In this document: one piece after another, positions 33,801-44,400 of the stretch
How positions within the stretch are numbered: the first letter of the stretch is position 1
Layout of the letters: each line of letters opens with the position of its first letter
Assembly: GCF_003144195.1 (NCBI RefSeq)
Contig: NW_020289996.1
Span: 373,419-437,418, forward strand
Direction: 5' to 3'
Length of the DNA stretch: 64,000 nucleotides
DNA from: Ceraceosorus guamensis
Lineage: Eukaryota; Basidiomycota; Exobasidiomycetes; Ceraceosorales; Ceraceosoraceae
Position numbers and translations under genes: made by a program
Notes under the pieces: model-generated
Database searches by the model: none
Told to the model about the DNA's origin: nothing
Seen by the model: the letters and a program-made list of their open reading frames with translations, nothing else

Positions 33801-36276
33801 GTCGATGGTGATCCTGACGCTGATCCCGAAGACACCGAAAATGGAGAAACATCAGACTCAGGCATAGACGCAGGCATGACTCCCCTAGTTGTCGGCGATG
33901 CCGATGCCGGTACAACTGCTGATGCGGGTGATGCGGGTGACGCTGGTGCAGACGGGGCACCAAGCTCAAGCGCCGATCCAGGCATGATTCCTGTCGTCGT
34001 CGGTGATGCAGACGCCGCAGATGATAGCGCCGACGGGGCAGACGACTCAAGCCCCGAGGATGGCTCCTCCGACGCTGCAGGCTCGGGAGCTGACTCGGGC
34101 ATGGTTCCAGTAGTGGTTGATGATCCCACCGCCGATGCTGACGCAGCGGACGCAGCAGACTCAGATGCAGAAGAAGGCATGGTCCCTGTGGTCGTCGACG
34201 ATTCCGGCGAAGACGACGATGAAGCCGATGAAGCTGCTGCTGGCGCGGCTGCAGCACCAGGCATGGTCCCACTTGTGGTGGGCACGCCTTCTGACGGAAC
34301 AAGTCCGGCAGGCGGAGGTACTACATCCAATCCATCGACGACGACGACGCCCCCTCAACCTGTCTTTGATGCCGCTTACGTTGCCCAGAAGATTCGACAA
34401 GCAGCGCTCACGGCTGCGACTGACGCCATAGACCAGCTGAATGCAGAAGCTGCGGAGGACTATGCACAAGCGCTGGCAGACGCTACTGCCGACTTGGATG
34501 CCGATGGAGATGGTGCCATTGACCCGACAGCGCCGCCACCCGCCTTGCCGGACCCAAGCGACGCAGTGATGGTCACCGCTGCCGACGCAAACACTCTTGC
34601 GAATGCAGTCGCCTCCACTAGCGCGCGCCTCGTCCAGATGGCTATTTTCGGTGAGTCTGTGCCTGACTCAGTATGTCAGCCCGCAAAACGCCGCCGAAGC
34701 TGATTCAGCGTTCGGACATTGCCGTTGATATTCAGGGGGCGTCCCAGTCGGACAGCCAGGAGAAGTTGACCCAGGTGCGTCGCCGTTGGGCTCCGATTCG
34801 TCAAATACAGTGCCTACCGTTGGTGAGCCTGGCGGCGGCGCTGGGGTCGCAGGAGGCACTGGCAGTGCGCCTGCCAATCCTGGGTCTCCGATTGGCTCTC
34901 CAGGAACCGCCCTGGGAGCTGGTCAGGGCTCGATAGGATCAGGAACGAGCGCTTCAGGACCTGGCTTAGGGTCACCATCTCCTGGATCGACCAACGGTCC
35001 AGGCGTAGGCGGCAGCAATCCGGCGTCTCCCGGAAGTGGAAGCACGTCTGGAACGTCTAGCCCTCTGCCAGGATCCGGCGCACCCCAAGCCGGGGGAAAC
35101 GCACAAAGCCCGACTGGCGGCAGCGGTGTGGCGAGTGGTGGTAATGCCGGTACAGGATCAGGTCCAGGCGCAGCTGGTCCTCCTCCGAATGCAGGCGCTG
35201 GTGGTCCTTCCGGTGGAGCAGGCGGCCCAGCTGGCGCAGGTTCAGCCACTCTGCCGGGCGATCCTAGCATCGGTGGAGGGGCTGCTGGAAGCGATGCTGC
35301 CCCTGGCGATCCTGATGCCGGTGCTGATGCAGCTGACGGCGGTGCAGGAGCTGACGCTGATGCTGGTGCTGAGGCTGATGGCGACCTCGCTGGTACTAAC
35401 AGCGAAGGTCCGGACGCCAGCGATCCGAGCGATGGTGACAATCTCCCTGGTGGTGCCGACGCTGGTGCCGATGCTGGTGCTGGCGACGGCAATGCAGGAG
35501 ATGATGTTGACGCAGGACCCGATTCTGCTGGCCCTGATACCGATGGAGATGCTGGGCTCGATGGAGCGGTCAGTGCTGGGGCGGAAAATGGGCCCGATGC
35601 CGACGGAGAAGCCGACGGAGTCACTGGATCTGTTGACCCAGATGCCAGCGACGACGCGGAGGGAGGCGGCTATGCGGACCCTCATGCCGAAGGCGAAGGG
35701 GACGCTGAAGATCCTTCTGCAGCTGGCGCGGATCCAGACGTTCCGGACGCAAGCGAGCCTCTAGAGCCGGATGATGGCGACGATCCAGACGCTGACGCTG
35801 ACACGCTCGACGATCCGAATTCGACAGCTGATGGAGCGGACGCGGACGGAGACGCGCCAGACGGCGAAGCGGAAGATGCTGGTGCCGATGGACCCATTGC
35901 TTTGTCCGACTTGGACGAGGCCGACATCGATGACCTAGCCAGCTCGATCGGAGAGGCTGCGGCAGAGACTGTGGAGGACATGGTGCTCGCAGGAGATCCT
36001 GATGCTATGGACGAAGATATATCCGATCTAGCAGACGCCATCTCTGAGGCGGTCGAGGCATCTGTCAGCGATGCCTTGACCGAACTCGTTGACGCGCTAG
36101 CCGAAGCCGAAGCTGAAGCACCGGATGCAGATGATCCACCAGAGGACGATGAGCCGATCGAAGTTGCGCCACCCGACGACGAAGGCGATGACGCCGCAGA
36201 CGGGGACGACGAAGCCGAAGACGAAGACGGCGCGGATGATGGGGCGGGAGACGATGAAGGCGATGACGACGAGTAA
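30827..36276 (+). CDS. Giant low-complexity secreted protein: His/Lys-rich N-half, Asp/Ala-rich acidic C-half
   Basis: Three exons, 30827-32999, 33073-34650 and 34736-36276, all joined in phase 1, give 1763 residues. The ATG at 30827 begins a signal peptide (MRVHTLAIVALLCFVTF). Blocks in order: basic Lys/Arg/Ser/His region (about 110-300, with dibasic sites such as IKRSSKRSS); histidine block (about 304-395) of HHHSSHHHSS-type units; Ser/Gly/Thr/Pro region (400-725) with two copies of a 56-residue unit; a stretch (about 800-1135) with ten or more GM(I/V)PVVVGDD-like units between Asp/Ala spacers; Gly/Pro/Ser region (1251-1420); then Asp/Ala/Glu to the end, finishing in acidic helices (ADAISEAVEASVSDALTELV). 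Basic and acidic charge are separated along the chain. No enzyme domain. Possibly a wall, matrix or metal-binding protein; that is inference. No family recognised. Confidence 0.75.
31739..32020 (+). repeat. Histidine-rich low-complexity block in the giant protein gene
   Basis: The DNA is a degenerate run of CACCAC/CATCAT with TCG or AGC triplets, coding for HHHSSHHH-like units; one unit (AGCTCGCACCACCAC) is repeated almost exactly at about 31894-31940. Histidine makes up close to half of the residues. Confidence 0.85.
32342..32677 (+). repeat. Two direct copies of a 168-base in-frame unit
   Basis: The unit starts at 32342 and again at 32510 (AGTGG[TC]AGCTCAGCTGATTC), 168 bases apart, so 56 residues per copy. 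The copies are close to identical over the first 110 bases and more diverged after that. Confidence 0.85.
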
Positions 36277-36651
36277 GGTGGGACAGGCCTTTCCCGGATT
36301 CAAGAGACTTGAGCGCAAGAGGCAAAGCGCCCCAATGACCTCTGCTCGAGGAACAACACACACGCGGCCTGAGCCCTGTGTACGGCAGAGGGCATCTCTT
36401 CAGCCCCGCTCTGAGGATCCCGAGGCCTTTGCTACCATGCTCGGCTTACGCTCAAAAGCTCTTGGTCGTTGTCATCAACTCATGGAGCGAAAGTAGACTT
36501 GCTTTGCACAACCAATGCGTACTACCTCGCGCAAACTTTATGCATACTTATCTTTCCTTTAATTCCCCGATTCTACCACTAATGGGACAATGTTACTTTG
36601 CTAGGGTTTAATCTGTTAGTCACATTGCACATACATCTTTCGTCTGCACAT
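36277..36651. other. Convergent spacer
   Basis: Lies between the stop codons of the giant-protein gene and MED19. AT-rich around 36530-36620; probably the 3' UTRs of both genes. No gene seen. Confidence 0.5.
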
Positions 36652-37504
36652 CTAGAGACAAGACAATACACGCTCATTCTCGTTAACGCGCTTGTCGAAT
36701 TGAATGCCTGGCTTCTCTGCGAGGACTGTCTTGATCGCCACCTGGCTTGTGCTTTCGGATTGCGTGAAGCAATGCGGAGCTGATTCAGTGATTCGACAAA
36801 GCGCGTATCGCGCCGGGTCACTTTGCCTCACCTTTCGCTTCTTTGGCTTTCTTGCGCCCGGCTCATCGGCTTCTAGGAGACGCACATTGATCTGCAGGCC
36901 AGGCCAGCAGACGTGCGCGGGCATTCGGTTGGCATGCTCCCAAAGTAGCGTCAACAGCTCGCCAGAACCACTCACCTTCTCGGCAGGACCAGCATCTACC
37001 GCGAAGCTCGTTCTCAGAGTCTCCTCGTCGAACGGAACAATTCGCTGGAGCGTCGTTTCCGGCCTGAAAACAATGTCCCTCATCGTGGGCGGGGCGGGAG
37101 GCTGCTTGGCTTGGTACTTTGTTGGTCTCACGCGACCTGATACGGAATCGAAGGGCAACACATGAGCACATTTAGCCGTGCTTGATTGCCAATCGTTACG
37201 CACCTGGCAGATCCTCGACGTACTGCTCATAAGTAAATGGCAGCTTTTGAAACTTGCTTGGATCATCGTTGGGCCCTGTGCGTCTGTATGGCTTGACCGC
37301 CTTCAGATACAGCGGAAGCAGGCCAAACTTGGGAATCAGATTGGAAGCGCCATTGAGCATCTGAGATGGCAAAGCTGAAGGTGGTGGCACGTAGGCCGGG
37401 TAGAACAGGGGCGCTGGTGGTTCGCTGTGTATCGTGCTGGAGGACGCCATGAGGTCTGGACTGTCGCTAGCGTGATCGCCTCCATGGGGCGGTTCGCCTG
37501 CCAT
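36652..37504 (-). CDS. MED19: Mediator complex subunit 19 (Rox3/Med19)
   Basis: Exons 37504-37204 and 37136-36652 give 261 residues. Med19 sits in the head/middle of Mediator and helps relay activators to RNA polymerase II. The family signature is NLIPKFGLLPLYLKAVKPYR followed by FTYEQYVEDLPG across the splice, matching the fungal 'DLI.KF.LLP.Y...VRPY ... YV.DLPG' pattern; MRDIVFRPETTLQRIVPFDE follows, and a Lys/Arg patch (ARKPKKRKVR) resembles the nuclear basic segment of the family. The intron is 67 bases. A further stretch, 36742-36831 (90 bases, GTGAGG..CCAG), looks like an intron but keeps frame either way; if spliced the protein is 231 residues and ends in VAIKTVLAEKPG..NENERVLSCL. Confidence 0.75.
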
Positions 37505-38245
37505 GGTAGCCGCTCACAGTAGATTGGCGACTCAGTTTGATGCCGAGTAGAGTGAAAGCGACGACACCCTGCTGTCTGTGCGATCGCGGTCAGCGCATGG
37601 CTGGCTTCAATCCCAAGCCGCTTAGCTGGCTGTTGCGAGGAGTTTGGGTGCCAACTATGGCAGAGAGGATGTGCACACGCGAGCGGAGGAGCGGGGCTGC
37701 CGAACTCTTGGAGTGTCCGTCTGCAAAGAGGAGTCAAAAGGTCAAGGGTCTTCTGTTGCAGATGAGTCAAGGGCACAAGGGTATTCTGTGGTCCCGGTGG
37801 TGAGTGTGCTCGTTAAACTTGACAGCCATCATCAGCGTGTTCATGTATACATGCGGGCTAGCACCGCATCCTTCGATCGTCGGCTTTGACCATCGATCAA
37901 TGAGCTCACGTGACGCAAAACGGGTCACGTGAACGAACCCAGTGGTGCGATTCAAGGTTCAAATCACGATTCCACGGCTTCATCCAAATTCAAAAAATTC
38001 TAATGCCCGATTTCTTGGCGCTGCATGCAACCTGATGCCCTGCTGCACCATCAACCTCAGTCACGTCGTCCCAAGATGTCGCGGATCAGCTCGCAAAATG
38101 GCCAAGCTGCTCGCAAGCGCTGCTGATCTCAGCACGGTGAGCTGCTTCGCGATCACAGCCACCACCACGTCAGTCCAGCCCGGCAAGTTCCCCACGGAGC
38201 ATCGAAGAATTGCAAGGGGCCATTCGAGGCAGGCTAAGCCACAGG
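37505..38245. promoter_or_regulatory. Shared upstream region of MED19 and the permease
   Basis: A 741-base gap between divergent genes. No separate gene is convincing. An ATG at 38099 starts a short frame that could be an upstream leader, and the permease frame stays open leftward to about 38175 without an ATG, so a small first exon of the permease is possible. Confidence 0.45.
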
Positions 38246-40426
38246 ATGGCAAATTCACAAGACGACATTGCGGGACCGGTGGTGCCGGCTCGGGCTCGGA
38301 CGAGCGAGATCTCCAAAGCGTCCCCGTACACAAATGACCAGGAAACGGCAAAGGTGACGCAAGAGACACGCTCCCAAGAAGCATCTGATGCGAGCAGGGA
38401 CGCTTCAAGCAAGCAACAGCTCAAGAGGACCTTGAGCGCCAGGCATCTGGTGTTGATCTCGCTTGGTGGAGTTGTGAGTTGACAAAATGAGGAACGGGGG
38501 AGAAGCTGGTAGGCAAGTGGGGGCGTGTGGATGGTCCCGCCGGGCGGGGAGGAGAAAGAGAAGTTCAGTAGACGTAAATGCGATGCTGACCCTGCTGAGC
38601 TGTGACCTGCCTCTACAGATCGGCCCAGGCCTCCTCGTGGGATCAGGGACCGCTCTGTCAGAGGCTGGGCCAGTTGGCGCCATCCTGGCTTACCTGGTGG
38701 TGGGGAGTGTGACATGGGCGACGATGATGTCTGTCGGCGAGCTGGCCACAGCTTTTCCAGCTTCTCAATCTCATCTTGTCGACTTTGCCAGTCGATTTTT
38801 GGATCCGGCTGCCGGCTTCGTTCTCGGCTTTCTGTACTGGACTCTTTGGTGCTTGGTCTTGGTACGTCTTGTTCGCTCGCTGCTGCTTGTCGACATAAGT
38901 TCATTGTCCGAGCACTGACCAGCTCTGCCTCACAGGCAAACGAACTTGTGGCAGTCGGAATTCTGTTCGCCTTCTGGGAGGGAGCGAGGGTAGTGCCTCA
39001 AGGCGCATGGATAGCCATCTTCCTGGTATTTGTGAGCAACACATGCGGCGGCAAACCCGAGATCAGTGGTACTTCATCCATCTGACGCTCTTAATCGTGC
39101 CCTTCTTGAAGTTCCTTTGCATATCGCTCCTTGGAGTGGCGACGTGGGGCGAGCTCGAGTTCTGGCTCGCCAGTATCAAAAGTGGGTGGACCGACGGCGC
39201 TCACGAAGATGCGCCGTATCGTTCGACACGTCGCTCACCTCGCTGGAAATGTCGCAGTTCTCTTTCTGATAGTCTTCTTCATCATCTCGATCGTCATCAA
39301 CACCGGAGGTACTGGTCAGGGCTATATCGGCTTCCGCTACTTTCGCAACCCAGGGTCATTCACTGACTTCCCTGGGTTCGTAAGCGTCTTGACTCTCGTC
39401 GCTACCCAGTTCGCTGGCACGGAGATCACGGCCACCTGTGCTGCTGAAGCGCGCAGGCCCGAGCGTGCTGTACCTCGAGCAGTGACGAGCGTAATGTGGC
39501 GCATTCTCGTGTTCTACGTTGGCACTGCGTTCTTCATCGGACTCAATGTGCCCAGCAACGACGACCGGCTAGCGAACGCTTCGAGCAAGGCTGCAGCATC
39601 ACCGCTCACTATTGCGATGCAGAGAGGTGCGATCGAGGCAGCAGCTTCGGCCATCAATGCCATCATCATTGTTTCCATCGTCAGCGCGGGCAACTCGTCG
39701 CTGTACGTTGCGTCCCGCACCCTGGCTGCTATGGCCAGGGAGAGGCTACTACCAGCATTCCTGGGCTGGACAACGAAGAAGACGCAGGTCCCAGTACCGG
39801 CTCTGCTTGTCAGTGCCGCACTCTCCCTGATCAGTTTGCTCAGCGTAAGCTCAGGGTCCAGCACGACCTTCACAAGGATCTATTCGATTTCGGGCATCTC
39901 TATCTTGCTCGTCTGGGCTTTAATCGCTGCTTCGCACATTCGTATGCGCAGTGCGATGAAAGTTCAGGGGCGCAGCGTCTCGGAATTGCGCTTCAAAGCA
40001 CCCCTTTGGCCGGTCGGAGCGTGGTACGCGCTCATCATGAATTGCTTTCTCGCTTTGATTCAAGGCTATGGCGCTTTTGCTCCGACTTTCGACATCATCA
40101 ATTTTGTCGTATTTTACATCATGCTACCTGTCAGCATCGTCCTTTACATTGGCTTCAAGATCGTCTTCCAGACAAGGATCCCCAGAACCTCGGAAATTGA
40201 CCTGGACACCGGCTCGCAACTGACGCACGAGTTGGATGGCCACTCGGAGGATCACGCAACGGGTCTCGTCAGACAAGCTGACGGCTCCAGTTGCGATTCC
40301 CGCCCACCAGTAGACGCGAGGACCGATGGAAAGTCGCATTCAAACACCTCATTACCACGGGATAGCGAGCGCGCATCCTCGCCACTTCGACGATTTGTTA
40401 AGAGCATAAGTAAAGTATTGGCTTGA
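38246..40426 (+). CDS. Amino-acid permease (APC superfamily, fungal YAT type)
   Basis: Five exons, 38246-38473, 38619-38861, 38936-39031, 39112-39181 and 39258-40426, give 601 residues. These plasma-membrane proteins import amino acids with protons through 12 helices. The family start LKRTLSARHLVLISLGGVIG is followed by PGLLVGSGTALSEAGPVGAI, the discontinuous first helix that contacts substrate. WGELEFWLASIKILFLIVFF, FVSVLTLVATQFAGTEITAT (the conserved 'F.GTE....TAAEA.NP' region reads TCAAEARRPERAVPRA), AGNSSLYVASRTLAAMARE and a long soluble acidic C-tail follow. The ATG at 38246 leaves a 60-residue hydrophilic N-tail. Intron 3 ends in an AAG acceptor (39109-39111). Substrate range cannot be read from sequence. 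Confidence 0.88.
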
Positions 40427-41399
40427 GCTGTACGTCGAAACTTTTCAATATATTCCTGTGCCCCAACGTTCGCACTGCTGCGAGTGCTTCTGGCGCAACC
40501 TTCCAACAGGGTCTCGCCGATTCTGACGATAAGGCTTGCCTCACACTAAAGAGGCCGTCCGGGAGATGGCCCTTTCGCTCGGCTCGCTCAGCTTTTGTTC
40601 ATTGAGCCGACGCACTGATACTAGGGACGACGCATGAGGCGGAAGTCGGCTCGGCTCAGAGTCGGGATTGTGATCGCCCAGAGCAACTCGCTCGCGCGCG
40701 AGGAGGTCGAGCTCCGCGCGACGGGCGGGATGCATGACAAGAGCCCGTCGACGTTGGTGCATGGCTGCGATCGCGAGTACTTCCGGGCATGCTGGAGCTC
40801 AGAGCTCACCTTGCGAGCCTGGCCCTTTTCCCTTCTCCATTGTGCAGTGTCCGAATCGCCGTTCGGCGTCAGACTAGACAGTCGTATGTTTTTGCCATGT
40901 CAGGGTGGAGATCATCGGCGGCGGGTTTCAGGGTTGCTAGTCGTGAGGTTGTCAGGCCTAGCCATGCTTTCAAGACACCACGCCGTGGCAAGCAGCTTGC
41001 AATTTGCGCGAGTGCTGAGTCAAGGCGCCGTGGCGAACGCACCAAAGCTTGCGCTTCCTGCTGCTTCTCGATTCGAGCAGATTTCAATCCTGGCAAGACA
41101 ATCAAAAAATCGCGAATGCCCGCCGCATTACGTAGACAAGGACCCCCTGCGCCGGTCACAATCTAATGACGTTCGACATTCAGGCAAAACTTGACAGAAA
41201 TTCGCTTCCGCATGAATCGTTGCGCGTAGGAGCCGGTGCGCACATGCGCGGAGGCCCCTTGCTGTTGAGGTGATTCAAATGTCCTCGGAGACACGAAGTT
41301 ATCAACGTCGGCCCAAGCGTCGGATTTGAACACAGTTTGCTTCACCGAGTAGATCGCTTTGAGGGCTCATGAGACCGCGATGATATGTCGGGGGAGGGG

Positions 41400-41487
<88 letters not shown>

Positions 41488-44400
41488 CGTTTGATTCGAC
41501 TTTCGATACAAACTTGTCGAGACTTGACGTCGATGCCATGTCGCTCATCATGTATGCGCCAGGACTGGCTGACCCCCTGTGCGGGGCCGCGATCGCGAAA
41601 AGGGCCCCTGACTGGGTTTGCTCAGCTCCTGACAAGAGACGGTGAATGGAACACTCCTGTGGAATGTCGCGCTCCAGCACGTTCCTCTCCGATCGAAGCG
41701 TCACTTTGACTTGATCTTGTCATGGATCGCCGGCTGATGAGCATATTCTTGATTTGTATCCTTTGACTTAAGCACTAACACGTGTACTTCACTCGAGGTT
41801 GTTAATGACCATGGCTCAATCATGCAGGAAGGCAGACATCGCGGAGAAGCCTGGCTGAAGGCTCGTTGCTTCTGCTTGTTTGAAATTGCTGGCGAGAGTC
41901 ACGCATCAAATCTTGAATTTTGAATGTCCACGCGGCGCTTGCGTGCTTGGCCACGACGCATCGTCAAAGACTGTTGTGACTCTTGGACCATCCAAACTTG
42001 ACGCAAGCGGATGCAGGTACCCACAGGCTCGTGTCTCGCAATTCAAGGATTGCTCCAATTGCAGAGTGTGGGTGTACTTCGATGCTTTTCTGTGGCCTGA
42101 AGCATACGACGCGTCTGTTCGTATATATGTGCGTGGCTGAAATGCACCGATGGCCCTTTGTCGGCAGTAGCTAATCCATGAATCGTGAATGGAGAGGCGC
42201 GCGTGCACTCGTGACCCAAATTGCTATATAGAGATGTATGCCACGGCGGTCACGGCAACTTTACGATATCCACCAGCATCGGCGAGCGGGCCTGATATCG
42301 AGCCTGAGTCCCTTCCTCATGCGGCAAGCCAGGCGCCACTCCTGTGCGATGATGCACTCTCACTTACGACTGCGACTGTGCGCCAGATGCAAAACGTGCG
42401 ATAAAGAGGGTAGGGAGAAACGTGACTGCCTTCGTGCACGACGTGAGTATGTGAAAGAACGGAGGCTGGCATGCAGTCTAGGATAGTCTGGTGAGTGTAC
42501 GCATCAGTCACAGTGGTCGTAATTGTGTTCGTAATGGTGCGCGGGCACTCAGCACTTGACGGCCGATTCTTTCTACGCGGCACAGCCACCAGTACAAACA
42601 ATTAAGCTTTCTGCAGGCGCCGCGCACTTTGACTGCTACTTTGCTGTTCTGCGCCTCATATCCCTGCTTGTATTCATGCACGCGCGATTGGACGATAATC
42701 GCGAATTAGACTTGTGTTGCGTGTTGGTTTCAACGATGTGAATCTGACGTGTCGCATTCGTGAGGCCACGCGTCGCGTCGCGTCGCGTCCGTTCCATCAA
42801 CTAAGTCACCCTGCTATAGTGCTGCTGACGGAACTCGCGGCGAATTTAGCCGTACCGCCACTTCGCAGGCCAGTGTACCCGACAAAGCAGGCCCTTGGCA
42901 CTTGGCCAGTCACAAGTCGTGAGTGCGAGCCGACGCGTTCGCAGTTCCCACGCCCGAACCTTGCGATCCTTTGCAAGCGCGCTATGCATGGCGGATCGAT
43001 CTATGATGGTTCTATAGAGCGCGATCGCTCTTCTCAGCATGCCAGCTGGCTCTCGTGGAAATCGTGAGCTTTGCGTGGAACGACATTTCGAGAATACTTG
43101 GACATGTCGAGGAAGTGTTCAGGAGTCGCCGAGCAGAGCACATGGCGTCGCTGGAAATGCTTCCGGGCGACCAGCGAGCTCGGCACCCTCTCGACCCTCC
43201 CTCCTCGCTGCTCGTGCATAATTCCGCTCCAATCACGAATGCGGGTACATGCCAGGGGTAGGCGCGACCGGTGGTTCCCTCAAGCTCAACCGTTCGCTTC
43301 GATCCTCGTGGACAGGTTCTCGGGATCGTTTACCCTACATTCATGGACTCTTCTTCTTCACGACTGATTACCTCGAGAAGCATCGCGCGGTACGAGTGTC
43401 ATCAAGATGGCGTTCCCGTTTGCGAATCGATGACCAGCAATGTGCAAAGAAATGTCTGTAGAGCCGAGCATCATGCCATCATTTGGCTGGCATCTCGCGC
43501 CGACATCAATGGCGCGTCTCGCCTGAAGCAAAGGAACATTTGTTGATTGCTGATATGTGGAGCATTAAGGCGTTTGCTGACAAGGCGCACGGTGAGCCCG
43601 CCATGGAACGTGCTTGCTCGATCTCGCGTGGCGTTCTTTGCGAGTGGAAGAACGGCAACAAGAGGTTATTACCACTTTTGTGCTGGGCAGCGCAACACAC
43701 TTTCTGTCTGGTCACAGCGTCCGGCTAATGGTGGGCTAACGGGAAAGGCGATTGCAAGCACAAGTTTTGAGCAGGAGATGAGCGTAGAGGGGACAGCAAG
43801 AGGTCCCAACGCTCCTCGATCCTGGCAACCTCGCATGCGGCCGCTGAGGTCGGAGCGCAAGTCGCGCTGCCATATTCAGGCGGCAACACATGACACTACT
43901 ACTTGACACACGCAACCCCACTCGGCCTCGAGTCAACAAATGCTTGAGCCCGATCCCGAAGCATGAGACAGTGCGCGCGAACCGTGCGGGATCTTGATCT
44001 CACTCGAGCCAGTCCAGCAGCCGAGTGCAAGCGCAAGGTCATAGACCTGCTCGCCCGTGCGTTTGCAGGCTCGCTATATGCTTCGACTACAGTCAGAACA
44101 CAATCACGAATATAGCAATTAAGCGAAGCGCTCGGGAGCCTCGGGTTGTATCTGAATCCTTGATTGGGAATTGCGATCGCAATCATCCATCGCGCAAGGC
44201 CCGCCGGCGGGGGCCATCACCACAGGGCTCATCTGAAAATTGCAGACACTCAGCCTGCTTGCTCGGCTTTGACTGGGCATGAGCCCCTCTCTCCCTCCCT
44301 TTCCTGCACTCTGCTGTAGCATGACCGCCGAGACCGACATGCATGGCGGTTCGCACGCCTCCAGTCCGCCACACCGACGCTTGAATGCCCGGCTGCTTAC

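Noticed and set aside
32248-35624. Long open frames on the minus strand opposite the giant gene (for example 33449-34330, 34923-35624, 32248-32796)
   Set aside because: They are Ser/Pro/Ala-rich reverse readings of GC-rich repeats, lack domains and disappear outside the low-complexity part.
37950-37990. GGTTCAAATC box considered as a tRNA B box
   Set aside because: The 3' half does not pair and no A box lies at the right distance.
40634-41194. 186-codon plus-strand frame
   Set aside because: No domain, no splice support, and a competing minus-strand frame over the same bases.
41302-41709. Frames coding for long poly-glycine or poly-proline across the G run
   Set aside because: They are produced by the homopolymer; flanking residues show no protein signal.
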